Shown here: positions 1-8,353 of the stretch, piece by piece | How positions within the stretch are numbered: the stretch's first letter is position 1 | Layout: each line of letters opens with the position of its first letter | Source: Ophiothrix spiculata | Lineage: Eukaryota; Echinodermata; Ophiuroidea; Amphilepidida; Ophiotrichidae | NCBI GenBank assembly: GCA_000969725.1 | Contig: JXSR01S034169.1 | Length of the DNA stretch: 25,820 nucleotides | Direction: 5' to 3' (one strand) | The notes under the pieces: generated by a model | Seen by the model: the letters and a program-made list of their open reading frames with translations, nothing else | What the model was told of the DNA's origin: nothing | The model's database searches: none | Translations under genes and position numbers: made by a program

Positions 1-166
1 ACCATCTGGTGATAACACAACTGCTTTTGTGTTGCTGTACATGGTATTGATTGTTTCGACGATGGTATTCGGAATCCCGTAAGCAGTGAGAATCTTGAGC
101 ATTTTACCTCTGTGCACTGAATCAAAGGCCTTCTTGAAGTCTATGAAGGTGATGACACATTCAAGA
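1..166 (-). pseudogene. Non-LTR retrotransposon reverse transcriptase fragment (motif A)
   Basis: Read on the minus strand, this stretch is open and encodes a reverse-transcriptase motif A block, VITFIDFKKAFDSVHRGKML, followed by KILTAYGIP. The Asp of FIDFKKAFD is the expected first metal-binding catalytic residue of non-LTR reverse transcriptases. The fragment runs off the window at base 1, so the rest of the RT may continue outside. Similarity fades at about 166. It lies on the WDR59 strand, presumably in the intron after exon 4. The FKKAFDS wording differs from the other three RTs in this window, so it is a separate family. I can place it only as non-LTR, not to a clade. Confidence 0.8.
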
Positions 167-814
167 AAACAGCTACTGAAGTTAAAATTGAATTATCATT
201 TTTTGATGGAAATCGCATCTATGGATATTCTTCTTACTATGTAAAATTTGGGCAACATGTATTACCTGGATATGTTAATTATAACAGTTTTTATCAAAAG
301 ATTCTAAACATTCTATACAACTTGCACTAAGATTGGTTTGGTCCAGTGACGACATCATTTCAACTTTTTGAAAACGATTGCAGATTGTGAAGATATATAA
401 AATAATTTCAAATTCACTGGAAATATTGCATATCACTGGAAATATTGCATATAGTATAAAGTTTCATGTGTATTGCGTACCCATATATAATGAATCTTAT
501 CAATTTTTAATTGAGGCTAATTTGTCATTTTCAGCCTTTTTTACAACTTGACCTTCTGACTTTTGACCATAGTATATGACCTAATCAACAAATCAAAGTA
601 TGCAGAAATACTGGCAAAAGTTAAAGGAATTTTGAAATTTTGTTAGTGGATGATTTACACTTCCTATGTTAGAAAATAACAGTCAATTACCGGATATAGG
701 GAAAATTTTGAATTTTAAGTTGATTTTGGGTATGAGGCTATTCTCTAAACGTATCTATTGATGCTATACAATGAGAAAGAGCCAACGATTTGTTTGTCAA
801 ACATTCCTTTCACA
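167..814. other. Gene-free AT-rich stretch (WDR59 intron 4)
   Basis: I see no coding similarity, RNA gene or complete mobile element here. The only local structure noted is a 19-bp tandem duplication at 414-451. By position it is intronic to the WDR59 homologue. Confidence 0.5.
414..451. repeat. Two-copy 19-bp tandem duplication
   Basis: The 19-mer tcactggaaatattgcata occurs twice head to tail (414-432 and 433-451) without mismatch. This indicates recent local slippage or duplication. No function is implied. Confidence 0.85.
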
Positions 815-1095
815 TCATAGATTGCAGAAAAATCAAAAGAAATAATTTTGGAATTTTCATTAGATCTCCTGAAAAGGCCATTTCTAGAAATTCAATTATA
901 GAGGGCAGTATTTATCGTTGTCGACAACGATAAATAAAAAATACGGGAATATCTAAATATTTTGATATATACGGTTTGACAATGAAACTTTGCATGCTGT
1001 CATTATCACCGCTAATACTTCAAATGATGCATAAATCTCAAAATGTTTGGGGAAAAGTTTGGGGATGATGCTGAACTTGTCCAATGCCCCTTTAA
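815..1095. mobile_element. MITE-like repeat, copy 1 (5' end lost)
   Basis: This stretch is a diverged direct copy of 7606-7924. Shared blocks include attagatctcctgaaaagg, a central palindrome, gctgtcattatYaccgctaa, and a 3' terminus reading cttgtccaatgcccctttaa. In the complete copy the 3' end is the inverse of the 5' end, so this is an inverted-terminal-repeat element of about 320 bp. Here the 5' terminus is not recognisable. The 3' end abuts TTAA, which suggests TTAA-targeting (piggyBac-like) mobilisation. The central palindrome is a perfect 28 bp (909-936). No coding capacity. Confidence 0.75.
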
Positions 1096-1427
1096 CTCAA
1101 AACAACTACAGACAACGCAGGACGACAAAGACAATGCTGTAGTCAACTACAACAACGTAATCCCCCTTCTTTTTCAAACCAGGTGATAAAATTAGGAAAA
1201 AGATTATGTAAAATTGAAAAATTACCGTCCTCCCAAGAAGAAAGAGTAAAAGTCAGAAAGGGAAAGACATAGAGAGATACAGATACATGATGAAATGTAA
1301 GTCCTCTTGGATCATTTGCTATGTTTATTTTTTATTTCTATAGGTCGGTGGTCTCATGAATTTTTTTTTAGTAAATGCAAGGGACTCCTAAGCTTTGTGG
1401 GATGACCTATAAAGATATTGTGCCTAC
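1096..1427. other. Gene-free stretch (WDR59 intron 4)
   Basis: No coding or repeat signal was recognised. I searched the minus strand for the next WD40 exon expected after exon 4 and found none, so that exon should lie beyond base 1 of the window. Confidence 0.4.
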
Positions 1428-1513
1428 CTGACTGCTCTAGTGTGGGCCTTGAGGGAATGGTCTTGAACCCAATCCGTCTCTTTCTTTGTAAATATATCGA
1501 CTACTTGATTAGC
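1428..1513 (-). CDS. WDR59: WDR59 homologue, coding exon 4 (WD40 propeller, partial gene)
   Basis: This 86-bp exon encodes a stretch beginning ANQVVDIFTKKETDW and ending LKAHTRAV plus two bases of the next codon. In animal WDR59 the equivalent part starts with a conserved NQxVD and ends in GHTRVIS, just before the next WD40 blade. The acceptor is a pyrimidine-rich tract ending ttttacag at 1514-1515 and the donor is gtaggc at 1427-1426. It joins exon 3 in phase 0 and exits in phase 2, so the next exon must begin with one base completing Ser or Arg. WDR59 is a scaffold subunit of GATOR2, which relieves GATOR1 inhibition of Rag GTPases at the lysosome when amino acids are present. The remaining exons lie outside the window. 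Confidence 0.9.
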
Positions 1514-1819
1514 CTGTAAAAGAAAAAAATATATAAAACAATGTCAATGTAGCATCTTCAAAATTTCTTCAAAAAACTGAATTGCTATTTTTAAATATTT
1601 TGAGAAAATCATGTGGTCTTCATAATTATGACCAAGACTGAACTTTTTTACAACATGTAATTTTATTTTAAGAAATCAATTGCAAGTTTTTTTCCTAATA
1701 ATAATCTAATGATAATAAATTGGATTTAACAACACCTTGTGTTGACAGCAACAAAAGATTTATAAAAAACACAATATCTGAGAAATATCAACAAAGCTAA
1801 AATGATTTTTAGGATAAAG

Positions 1820-1960
1820 TATACTTTAGGTCCCATCAAAAACTTGACCCATGACCCAACCTTAACTCCCTAACTGTGACCCGACCCTAACCCTGCCCCT
1901 AAACATAACCCTAACCCTATTAACCCTAACCCTAAAATTTTGGATGGGACCTAAAGTATG
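1820..1960. mobile_element. Short inverted-repeat element enclosing CCCTAA tracts
   Basis: Imperfect terminal inverted repeats of about 21 bp (atactttaggtcccatc at 1821-1837, matched by gatgggacctaaagtat at 1943-1959) enclose a core rich in ccctaa and related hexamers. The core includes runs of two consecutive ccctaa units and degenerate ccctgcccctaa forms. It lies in WDR59 intron 3. It is read here as a MITE-like unit with telomere-like internal sequence rather than a true telomeric insertion, because the tracts sit symmetrically inside the inverted repeats. Confidence 0.7.
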
Positions 1961-2234
1961 TACTTGGTTCAATTTTTATAAAGTTAGTTCATACCACATG
2001 TATTTCTAGTGTCTATCAGTATGTTTTTACTAATGGGTGGTTGATGGGTGATCGATTGATGATGACAATAATAAAAGTTTAAGGTCTAATAGAAACATTC
2101 ACCAATATAAGGTGATACATCTTCTTCCATCAACAACCTTTTTACAAGTTAAAGTGTTTTGTATGAGCTGTCGGCGCCTTTTCATATTAACGGAAGCAGA
2201 CCTGGTTGGTGGATCACAAACCAAGATGGTGGAG

Positions 2235-2250
2235 CAACAACAACAACAAA
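2235..2250. repeat. (CAA)n microsatellite forming the LINE 3' tail
   Basis: Five successive caa units. On the minus strand this is (TTG)n directly after the 3' untranslated region of the CR1-like LINE, a typical short-microsatellite end for CR1-group elements. Confidence 0.7.
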
Positions 2251-2449
2251 GAATGATATTAAGGAGATGGCAGAAGGCCAAAAAGGCCTGAATGGGCCAT
2301 CCCGAACGTAGGGCCTAATAGTCTAATAACACAATACTAGGAGAAAGTAAACACACACAAATCCGACGCACAAAAGACAAGATATGCCCAAAACTTCAAA
2401 ACAAATCATATGATTGTACAATATATTGTTGAATTTATATCACAAAGCT

Positions 2450-3973
2450 TTAAGTATATGTTTCTAAGAGGTTTCTTTTGAACTTATATCGAAATTCTTT
2501 AGCAGTTTTAGATTGTTTTGTTTTTCTATCCAGAGAATTCTATAGACCTGGACCAGATGTTCGAATTGATCTATCAGAAAAGCATTTCTTCGAGTTATGG
2601 ATGCTATAATTTTGGGCATTTCTTGTAGAATAATTATGATTTTGATTGTGTTTACGAAAATAATTGATAAATGTCTTTGGTAACAACCCTGCTTGATGTT
2701 TATACATAAATACACCAAGATCCAATTTATATGTATCATACATATCTAAAAGTTTGTGCTTTTTGAAGAGCGGATTGGCATGGCACCTATAATGCTCAAG
2801 CAAGATTGTTCTTACTGCCCACTTTTGCAATTTATGAATTTTATCTAGATATATCTTATAAGTATTTCCCCAAATTAGAATACCATAATTTATGTAAGGT
2901 AAAACAAGAGTACAGTACATAGAATGCAATATGTGTTCCGGTACATAGTGTTTCAACTTTGTTAACATTCCAATGTTTCTAGATATTGTTTTTGATATTG
3001 CATCAATATGATTTTTCCATGTCAAATTTTCATCAATTACAACACCTAGAAATTTGGTGGAAGAAACTCTATTTAAAGACACATTATCCAAAATAATACT
3101 AATCTTCTGTTTATCTAAATGCATATTTTTATCCTTGTCATTTAGAGGAACATCCGCTGAACTGTAAACCCTGCTTTCCTCGTGAATACATGAATGTACG
3201 TCTATGTACTTATTAGTAATATGCGTTGTTCCCATTATCATATAATTGGTTTTACTAGCATTAACTGACAATTTATTTGCTTTAAACCAATTACTTATTT
3301 CACAGAGTTCTTTATTAATACAATATCCTGGATGGGAATATAATAAAGTTGTATCATCTGCAAATAAAATCATTTCAAACAATGAAGTTGTGTTTACAAT
3401 ATCATTAATATAAAGTATAAATAGCAACGGGCCCAAGATTGATCCTTGTGGGACTCCACATTTTATGTTTTTAAACTCAGAGTCACATGACTGATATTTT
3501 ACAAACTGTTTTCTATTTTGTAAATAGCTTTTGAACCACTTTTGCACGATGCCCCTGAAGCCATAATATTCTAATTTATAGAGTAGGATATTATGATCAA
3601 TCGTGTCAAAAGCTTTTGAAAGGTCTAGAAAAATTCCAAGGGTGCTTTCATTTTTTTCTACAGCATTTGTTATTTTATCAACGAGATCGATAATGGCCAT
3701 GTAAGTTGAATGGTTAGATCTAAATCCAAATTGTTTATCATTAAGTATGTTATTTTTATCAATGTAATTCATGCATCGGTTAAAAACAAGTCGTTCCATA
3801 ATTTTGGAAAAGCATGGAAGAACAGACACAGGTCTGTAATTTGAAAATACTTGTGCGTCATCTTTTTTATAGATTGGGATAACTTTTGCAATTTTAAGTT
3901 GGCTGGGGACTTCACCAGCTGTTAGAGAATTATTAAGAATAATAGATAAAGGTTTTGCTATTTCTGAGGCTAT
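2450..3973 (-). pseudogene. CR1-like reverse transcriptase, 5'-truncated with one internal stop
   Basis: Similarity starts upstream of the first possible initiator, at codons reading RIASEIAKP and then KVIPIYKKDD, directly after an in-frame TGA at the truncation point. It passes in frame through YRPVSVLPCFSKIMERL (motif 1/2), FLDLSKAFDTIDH (motif A), CGVPQGSILGPLLF (motif B) and FADDTTLL (motif C, catalytic Asp pair present). A CR1-type C-terminal domain follows (YINYGILIWG, LQKWAVRTI). The frame meets TAG at 2537-2539, exactly where the family has the Trp of GPxLWNSL, and then continues in frame as NSLDRKTKQSKTAKEF to a TAA at 2450-2452. So one nonsense change is the only coding lesion seen. 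All catalytic motifs look intact, which suggests a comparatively young copy. Confidence 0.88.
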
Positions 3974-4162
3974 GCGTCAAGTGAAGAATTACTGAAGAAT
4001 GATCTGCCCGGATCAAAGTTGATGGAACCAAGGAATTTTCATAGGGGAATCGGGATACACCACCATCTTGTGTCGCTCATGGAGCAAAGTTATTGTACTT
4101 CCGGATATACTCAGAGTTTGGCCCGATATCCAGGCAGATCATGTAATTCTTCACTTGATGCA
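3974..4162. repeat. Inverted duplication abutting the LINE 5' end
   Basis: A stretch of about 30 bp at 3974-4007 (gcgtcaagtgaagaattac, then atgatctgcc) is repeated in inverted orientation at 4133-4162 (ggcagatcat, then gtaattcttcacttgatgc). The left copy begins exactly where LINE coding similarity stops. It partly overlaps the larger foldback 4025-4430, so its origin is unclear: either a local inverted duplication or part of a nested element. Confidence 0.6.
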
Positions 4163-4430
4163 TATCCAGCGTGTACATTTTGTTTCACGTGCAAACCGTG
4201 TCTGCGTTTCAAGTAGTGTGCGACTTGTTCTGATCAAAGTATGCCAATTTTCCCGCTAATCCATTGCGAAGACTCTCCAAATGAGACATGTGGAGCTATA
4301 AAATGCCAAAGGTACAATAACTCGCCCTCCATGAGCGACAAGATGGCTGCTGTTCCATAGGATTTACACGGCGGTGAAATTAAAATTGCAGCGAGTACTG
4401 ATTCTCTTTTTAAATTCCTTGGATAGAACA
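4025..4430. mobile_element. Foldback (MITE-like) element
   Basis: The ends are inverted copies: gaaccaaggaattt near 4025 and aaattccttggat near 4412-4424. A long subterminal block is also inverted: ccatcttgtgtcgctcatgg at 4063-4082, followed by gttattgtac, matches gtacaataac and ccatgagcgacaagatgg at 4312-4347. No transposase is encoded. Short ORFs on both strands are by-products of the inverted symmetry. It lies in WDR59 intron 3, about 145 bp downstream of the exon 3 donor. Confidence 0.7.
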
Positions 4431-4575
4431 CTAAATATGGTTGATGGTTATAATTAACTGGGTGACTGGTAGAAACATAATATTTATTACTAGTGCATCG
4501 ATAAAGTCAAAGCATGAATTATACATTTAATCTATTCCTTTATGTCAGCACAAAGTATAAAAATACAATACTCAC

Positions 4576-4714
4576 AGCAGTTGCAAACTGTAACGCGCCA
4601 TCATCTGGGCTCCACTCTGCCACGTTGACATCCCATTTCACTGTGCTCTTCCTCTTCACCTTAATAGGCCTTGCTCTTGGATCGTCTAAGTTAACAATTT
4701 CCAAACTTCTCCTC
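4576..4714 (-). CDS. WDR59: WDR59 homologue, coding exon 3 (first WD40 blade)
   Basis: This 139-bp minus-strand exon encodes RRSLEIVNLDDPRARP, then KWDVNVAEWSPDDGALQFAT and a final Ala. It corresponds to the WDR59 segment GRRFLYIVNLD..., SKWDIGAVQWNP...FAA, with the conserved GRR, IVNLD, KWD and W-P landmarks of the first beta-propeller blade. The acceptor is ttgcag at 4720-4715 and the donor is gtgagt starting at 4575. It completes the glycine codon split with exon 2 (phase 2 to 1) and exits in phase 0 into exon 4. An ATG-initiated reading of this region begins in the intron (about 4725) and is not the true start. The ORF's final residues past 4576 are intron translation. Confidence 0.93.
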
Positions 4715-4867
4715 CTGCAAGACACAACAAAATAAAATGAAATAAACCCTCAGAAGCTAATGAACCCAGGTATCTTGGTAAACATCAGTACTTTGTGCTC
4801 ATTTCAATGACATAAATTTGGAGAACGATTATAGATTAAAAAATTTACATTTCATGCGCGAGTGAAT

Positions 4868-4990
4868 TGAGACAAAATCAATGCACGAGCGGTCAATTTT
4901 GATGCATCCAATTCACGAGGCCCATAAGGGCAGAGTGCATTGGACAGCAATCAAAATTTACCGCAAGAGCATAATTGATTTTATCTCATC
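4868..4990. mobile_element. Small foldback element
   Basis: A left arm around 4873-4903 (gacaaaatcaatgcacgagc, then ggtcaattttga) is inverted at 4951-4989 (tcaaaatttaccgc, then aattgattttatctc). An inner pair, tgcatccaat and attggacagc, extends the pairing. No coding content. It lies in WDR59 intron 2. Confidence 0.6.
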
Positions 4991-5651
4991 ATTTTACAAG
5001 CAAAATGGAATGCAAATTCATTAATCTAATTCATACACAACAGAAAAACAATACTGTATCTTTTGTGAAAAGAAATAAGGCCTTTATGTCACGTGATCAT
5101 CAAAATCCAAAACTTTTCTAAACTAAATAAACCGTCACCAGACAAAAACAATGAAACATTCATACACACTAAATGGCAGCCATGTAAATTTAAACTGGAA
5201 CGCAACAAGTGCAATGCATTGTGAATTTCAACAGCACTCCATGTAGTTTGTATTCCTGTGAATACCTATGATGGGCTTTCATGACCAGTGTCCCTCTATT
5301 TTTAAGAAATATTTTATAGAATTAGTGCACCTTTTTGACTAGTTTTCTCTCATCCCAACCCTCCTCTCCCCTCATCTTTGTGGTATTAGGAGTAAGTTCT
5401 AGCCCCCGAAAGTGTTTTTTTTTTGGTGGCACATGGCTCATCCCCAACCCCCAGGTTATGCATACTCCATCTCATGCTGTATTTGAGATTCCCAGGGAGT
5501 TTTCCCCCCTCTAATTAATTTTGTTATTTTGTACCCTGGAAAAATGTCCATCTTTACACCTGTGCTGGTACTCCCTTGCATCAATTTGGAGTGAGTGTAT
5601 TTTATTGATCACTGCCCCCCTCCCCATCATATGGGAGGCCAGTGTCAGTAT
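4991..5651. other. Gene-free stretch (WDR59 intron 2)
   Basis: No coding or RNA signal was seen. It contains a sequence matching 9 of 10 bases of the CLEAR-type E-box (gtcacgtgat at 5088-5097). Low-complexity C-rich and T-rich patches occur around 5400-5510. Confidence 0.4.
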
Positions 5652-5814
5652 ACAAATATTGAATGCCTGAGAGTGCAATAGTACAAAATATATCATGAGG
5701 TCAAATTTGGACTTTTCCATTTCATGAGGCGTAGCTGAGTGGAATGGATCAGTCCAAATTTGACCGAATGATATATTTTGTACTTTTGCACGTGCATAGG
5801 CATTCAATATTTGT
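5652..5814. mobile_element. Foldback element with about 60-bp arms
   Basis: The left arm 5652-5713 (acaaatattgaatgcct, then gtacaaaatatatcat, then ggtcaaatttggact) is mirrored by the right arm 5751-5814 in inverted orientation, with a spacer of about 37 bp. The short minus-strand ORF overlapping it is a symmetry by-product. Terminal duplications were not identified. It lies in WDR59 intron 2. Confidence 0.75.
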
Positions 5815-6081
5815 TTTATATCATGATATCACCAGGTTTGTTTCATGCCGTGCGATGGAAAATAATTTTTGCACGGCTCAAATCACTGCAATCATGATAT
5901 AATTATAATTAGTGCACTCTCTGATCGCCGGAGCTATAATATCTTCAAACTCTACTTTTGATGTTAACAACATGGGTTTCAAAATTTTATCATGCCTAAT
6001 AACAATGAAGTTTATTCTATTTCTTACTTGCCATCAATTTGTTGTTGAAGTGACATCATAATCAGATTAATTTCCCCTAGT
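5815..6081. other. Unassigned AT-rich sequence (WDR59 intron 2)
   Basis: AT-rich sequence between the foldback and the tandem array. No feature was recognised apart from short tcatgatat palindromes at about 5822 and 5893. Confidence 0.3.
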
Positions 6082-6782
6082 GACCAGTTCAAACTATTCC
6101 CCATGACTATTCACAGGGCTCATCAATAATGAATTAATTCCCCACTCGAAAAGCATTCACAGAATTGTTATGTAATTGCTATGAGCCTTTTGTATAGTTT
6201 GGACTGGTTGTAATAACCCAGCAACCAGTCCAAACTATTCCCATGACTATTTACAGGGCTCATCAATATGAATTCCCCACTCCAAAAGCATTCACAGAAG
6301 TGTTATGTAATTGCCATGAGCCGTTTGTATAGTTTGGACTGGTTGCAATAACCCAGCGAACAGTCTAAACTATTCCCATGACTCATGACTATTCACAGGG
6401 TGCATCAATATGAATTCCTCACTGGAAAAGCATTTACAGAAGTGTTATGCAATTGCCATGAGCAGTTTGTATAGTTTGGACTGGTTGCAATAACCCAGCG
6501 ACCAGTCCAAACTATTCCCATCACTCATGACTATTCACAGGGCTCATCAATATGAATTCCTCACTCAAAAAACATTCAAAGAAGTGCTTTGTAATTGCCA
6601 TGAGCCGTTTGTATAGTTTGGACTGGTTGCAATAACCCAGCGACCAGTCCAAACTATTCCCACAACTCATGACTATTCACAGGGCTCATCAATATGAATT
6701 CCACACTCGAAAAGCATTCAAAGACGTGATATGTAATTGCCATGAGCCGTTTTTATAGTTTGGACTGGTTGCAATAACTCAG
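6082..6782. repeat. Five-unit tandem array of an inverted-ended repeat
   Basis: There are five head-to-tail units starting at about 6082, 6222, 6357, 6499 and 6641, of 140, 135, 142, 142 and 142 bp. Each begins gaccagtccaaactat and ends atagtttggactggttgcaa, so every unit is itself flanked by inverted repeats and carries inner gggctcat/atgagcc pairs. Units 3-5 share an extra actcatg duplication that is absent from 1 and 2, so expansion was stepwise. The array lies in WDR59 intron 2 and ends 36 bp from the last base of exon 2 (6818), on the donor side. It resembles a tandemly amplified MITE. It is not a CRISPR array: the host is eukaryotic and there are no unique spacers. Confidence 0.92.
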
Positions 6783-6817
6783 ATTATTACAGGTCACTTT
6801 GACAGTGAATGACTTAC

Positions 6818-6867
6818 CCTGCCAATAAAGCCATCTGCCCTTGAGCATCAACTGCCATCGCAGTAGC
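6818..6867 (-). CDS. WDR59: WDR59 homologue, coding exon 2
   Basis: A 50-bp microexon-sized coding segment reads ATAMAVDAQGQMALLA plus two bases of a Gly codon. Animal WDR59 has SQATAMSVDxxGQxAxLSGRR at this place, so the identity is clear when exons 1-3 are joined: exon 1 supplies the preceding SQ and exon 3 supplies GRR. The acceptor is cccattaag (6868-6869) and the donor is ggtaagt (gt at 6817-6816). It enters in phase 0 and exits in phase 2. It is too short to appear as an ORF; recognition rests on the protein family match plus splice sites that keep the frame. Confidence 0.93.
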
Positions 6868-6931
6868 CTTAATGGGAAAAAAGAACACAATAATACATTT
6901 TAGAATTAACATTTTTAACCTACATAGCAAA

Positions 6932-7082
6932 CACTGTCAAGTAAAAAACACTCATTTTGGAACTGGCACTCATTTTGGTATTCATTTTGCCATTTGTTTC
7001 GGAAAATGAGTAATAAAGCAAGTGCTTTTGTGGTTTTAAAATGAGTGCTAGTTCCAAAACGAGTGCTTTTTACTTTACAGTG
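6932..7082. mobile_element. MITE with about 45-bp terminal inverted repeats
   Basis: The left end 6932-6976 (cactgtcaagtaaaaaacac, then tcattttggaactggcactc) is mirrored at 7038-7082 (gagtgctagttccaaaacg, then gtgctttttactttacagtg). The 60-bp middle is AT-rich and has no ORF. The flanks show only aaa on both sides, so a target duplication is not established. It lies in WDR59 intron 1, 65 bp from the exon 2 acceptor. Confidence 0.8.
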
Positions 7083-7194
7083 AAAACCCCATATTTTGGG
7101 TAAAACTACAGTGAGAAATTATTTTAATGTGTCCTATCTATGGGTTCTATGGGCCATAGGTAACATCACTAGGGTGAACACAAAATCAATATGT

Positions 7195-7569
7195 TAGGCC
7201 ACACTAATTTAATTGTTTGTCTCAAAGCTGCCACGCGTGTTAGTTTTAACATGCGCATTTACATCGCCAAATTGTCAAAATTCAAATTTTACTTTTTTTA
7301 TTTTTCAATTTTGTCAAATAAAACCCCATCAAAGATCACAAATCGTGTCCTGTGGATCGCAAAATCGCAGAATAACAAACATACAGTTTTATATACAAGT
7401 AAATACCAATGGATGGAAAATGAATGGCGAAAATGGGAAGTGTAACGCCTGGTGTAGTTGGAAAAATTTTTACTAAAAAAAATAAATAAAATGAAATAAA
7501 TCGTATTCCGCATTAGGTTTTCAAATTTAGGTGAGCTTTGAGACAAATAATTAAATTAGTGTGACCTTA
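7195..7569. mobile_element. MITE-like element with about 35-bp terminal inverted repeats
   Basis: The left terminus taggccacactaatttaatt, then gtttgtctcaaagct (7195-7229), is inverted at the right terminus agctttgagacaaataatt, then aaattagtgtgacctta (7533-7569). The internal 300 bp is AT-rich without a recognisable transposase. The three short ORFs across it on both strands are not conserved-looking. It lies in WDR59 intron 1. Confidence 0.75.
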
Positions 7570-7605
7570 CATGGAACCCTGAAGGGATAAAGGTCATTGC
7601 AGGGG

Positions 7606-7924
7606 TTAAAGGAGCATTGGACAAAATTTCAAATTTTAGTTCATAGATTGCAGAAATCAAAAGAAATTTTGAGTTTGCATTAGATCTCCTGAAAAGGCAA
7701 ATTTTTTAAATTCAACTATGGGGGCACTAAAATGTATTTATCGTTGTCAACAACGATAATCAAAAATAAAAGAATAGGGCCTATCTAAATATTTGGGTTT
7801 GAATTTGACAATGAAACTTTCAATGCTGTCATTATTACCGCTAATACTTCAAATGATTCAAAAAGCTCAAAATGCTTGGGGAAAAGCTTGGGGATGATGC
7901 TTAACTTGCCCAATGCCACTTTAA
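7606..7924. mobile_element. TTAA-flanked MITE-like repeat, copy 2 (complete)
   Basis: The terminal inverted repeats are ttaaaggagcattggacaa at the left and cttgcccaatgccactttaa at the right. TTAA is present at both outer edges (7606-7609 and 7921-7924), as expected for a piggyBac-type target, although TTAA could also be part of the repeat itself. It shares long blocks in the same orientation with 815-1095, including the near-perfect central palindrome at 7738-7759 (one centre mismatch). No coding capacity. It lies in WDR59 intron 1. Confidence 0.8.
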
Positions 7925-8345
7925 ATTTAAAAATTTGTCAAACTTTGTTTAAAACCATTCTAACATGTTTCTCTCATCATGAGGAAGCAGAAAAAGCATA
8001 CAGAAAGGGTGTTTTAAGTACTTCCCATATTTCCATTCAAATTTGAAATCAATAGCTCAAAACAACCCACATACAGTGACAACCATTTCCCATTGAAAAT
8101 ATACAGTAAAATGCATGTTTTAAATATGGCACAGTACATTTATTAGTTAAGCAACCAGATAATTAAAATTACCTTGAGAAAGGTCACACTACTAGCTCAA
8201 TGAATATGTAAACAAATATCTGGTCACATGAAGTTTTCACACCCATAATACAGTTTGATTTTAGCATGAAATTCAATATCTTTCACATACAAATGCACAG
8301 CAGTAGTAATTTGACCTCACTGAACATTCCATTTATAATAGTTCA
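7925..8345. other. Gene-free stretch (WDR59 intron 1)
   Basis: AT-rich intronic sequence. No coding, RNA or repeat signal was recognised. Confidence 0.4.
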
Positions 8346-8353
8346 TTCATGCT

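Larger units (their letters stand above)
2234..3973 (-). mobile_element. 5'-truncated CR1-like LINE
   Basis: About 1.74 kb on the minus strand carries the reverse-transcriptase half of a CR1/jockey-group non-LTR retrotransposon, a 3' UTR of about 215 bp with a GGCC-stem hairpin (around 2276-2300), and a (TTG)n tail. No endonuclease or ORF1 is present. Coding similarity stops abruptly at 3973, as expected of incomplete target-primed reverse transcription or later loss. It lies in WDR59 intron 3 in the same orientation as the gene. The other LINE in the window (15121-18976) belongs to a different family. Confidence 0.85.

Noticed and set aside
1875-1936. True interstitial telomere or chromosome-fusion scar
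   Set aside because: The tract is short, degenerate and symmetrically enclosed by inverted repeats, so it is better explained as the core of a small element.
2099-2281. Minus-strand 60-codon Cys-rich ORF
   Set aside because: The Cys run is translation of the (TTG)n tail of the LINE in another frame.
4514-4735. Plus-strand 73-codon ORF
   Set aside because: Antisense to WDR59 exon 3, whose splice sites and homology are convincing.
6082-6782. CRISPR-like array
   Set aside because: Units are about 140 bp with no alternating unique spacers, no cas genes are present, and the host is eukaryotic. It is a plain tandem repeat.
7191-7546. Three overlapping short ORFs on both strands
   Set aside because: They sit inside an inverted-repeat element with AT-driven composition and no domain.
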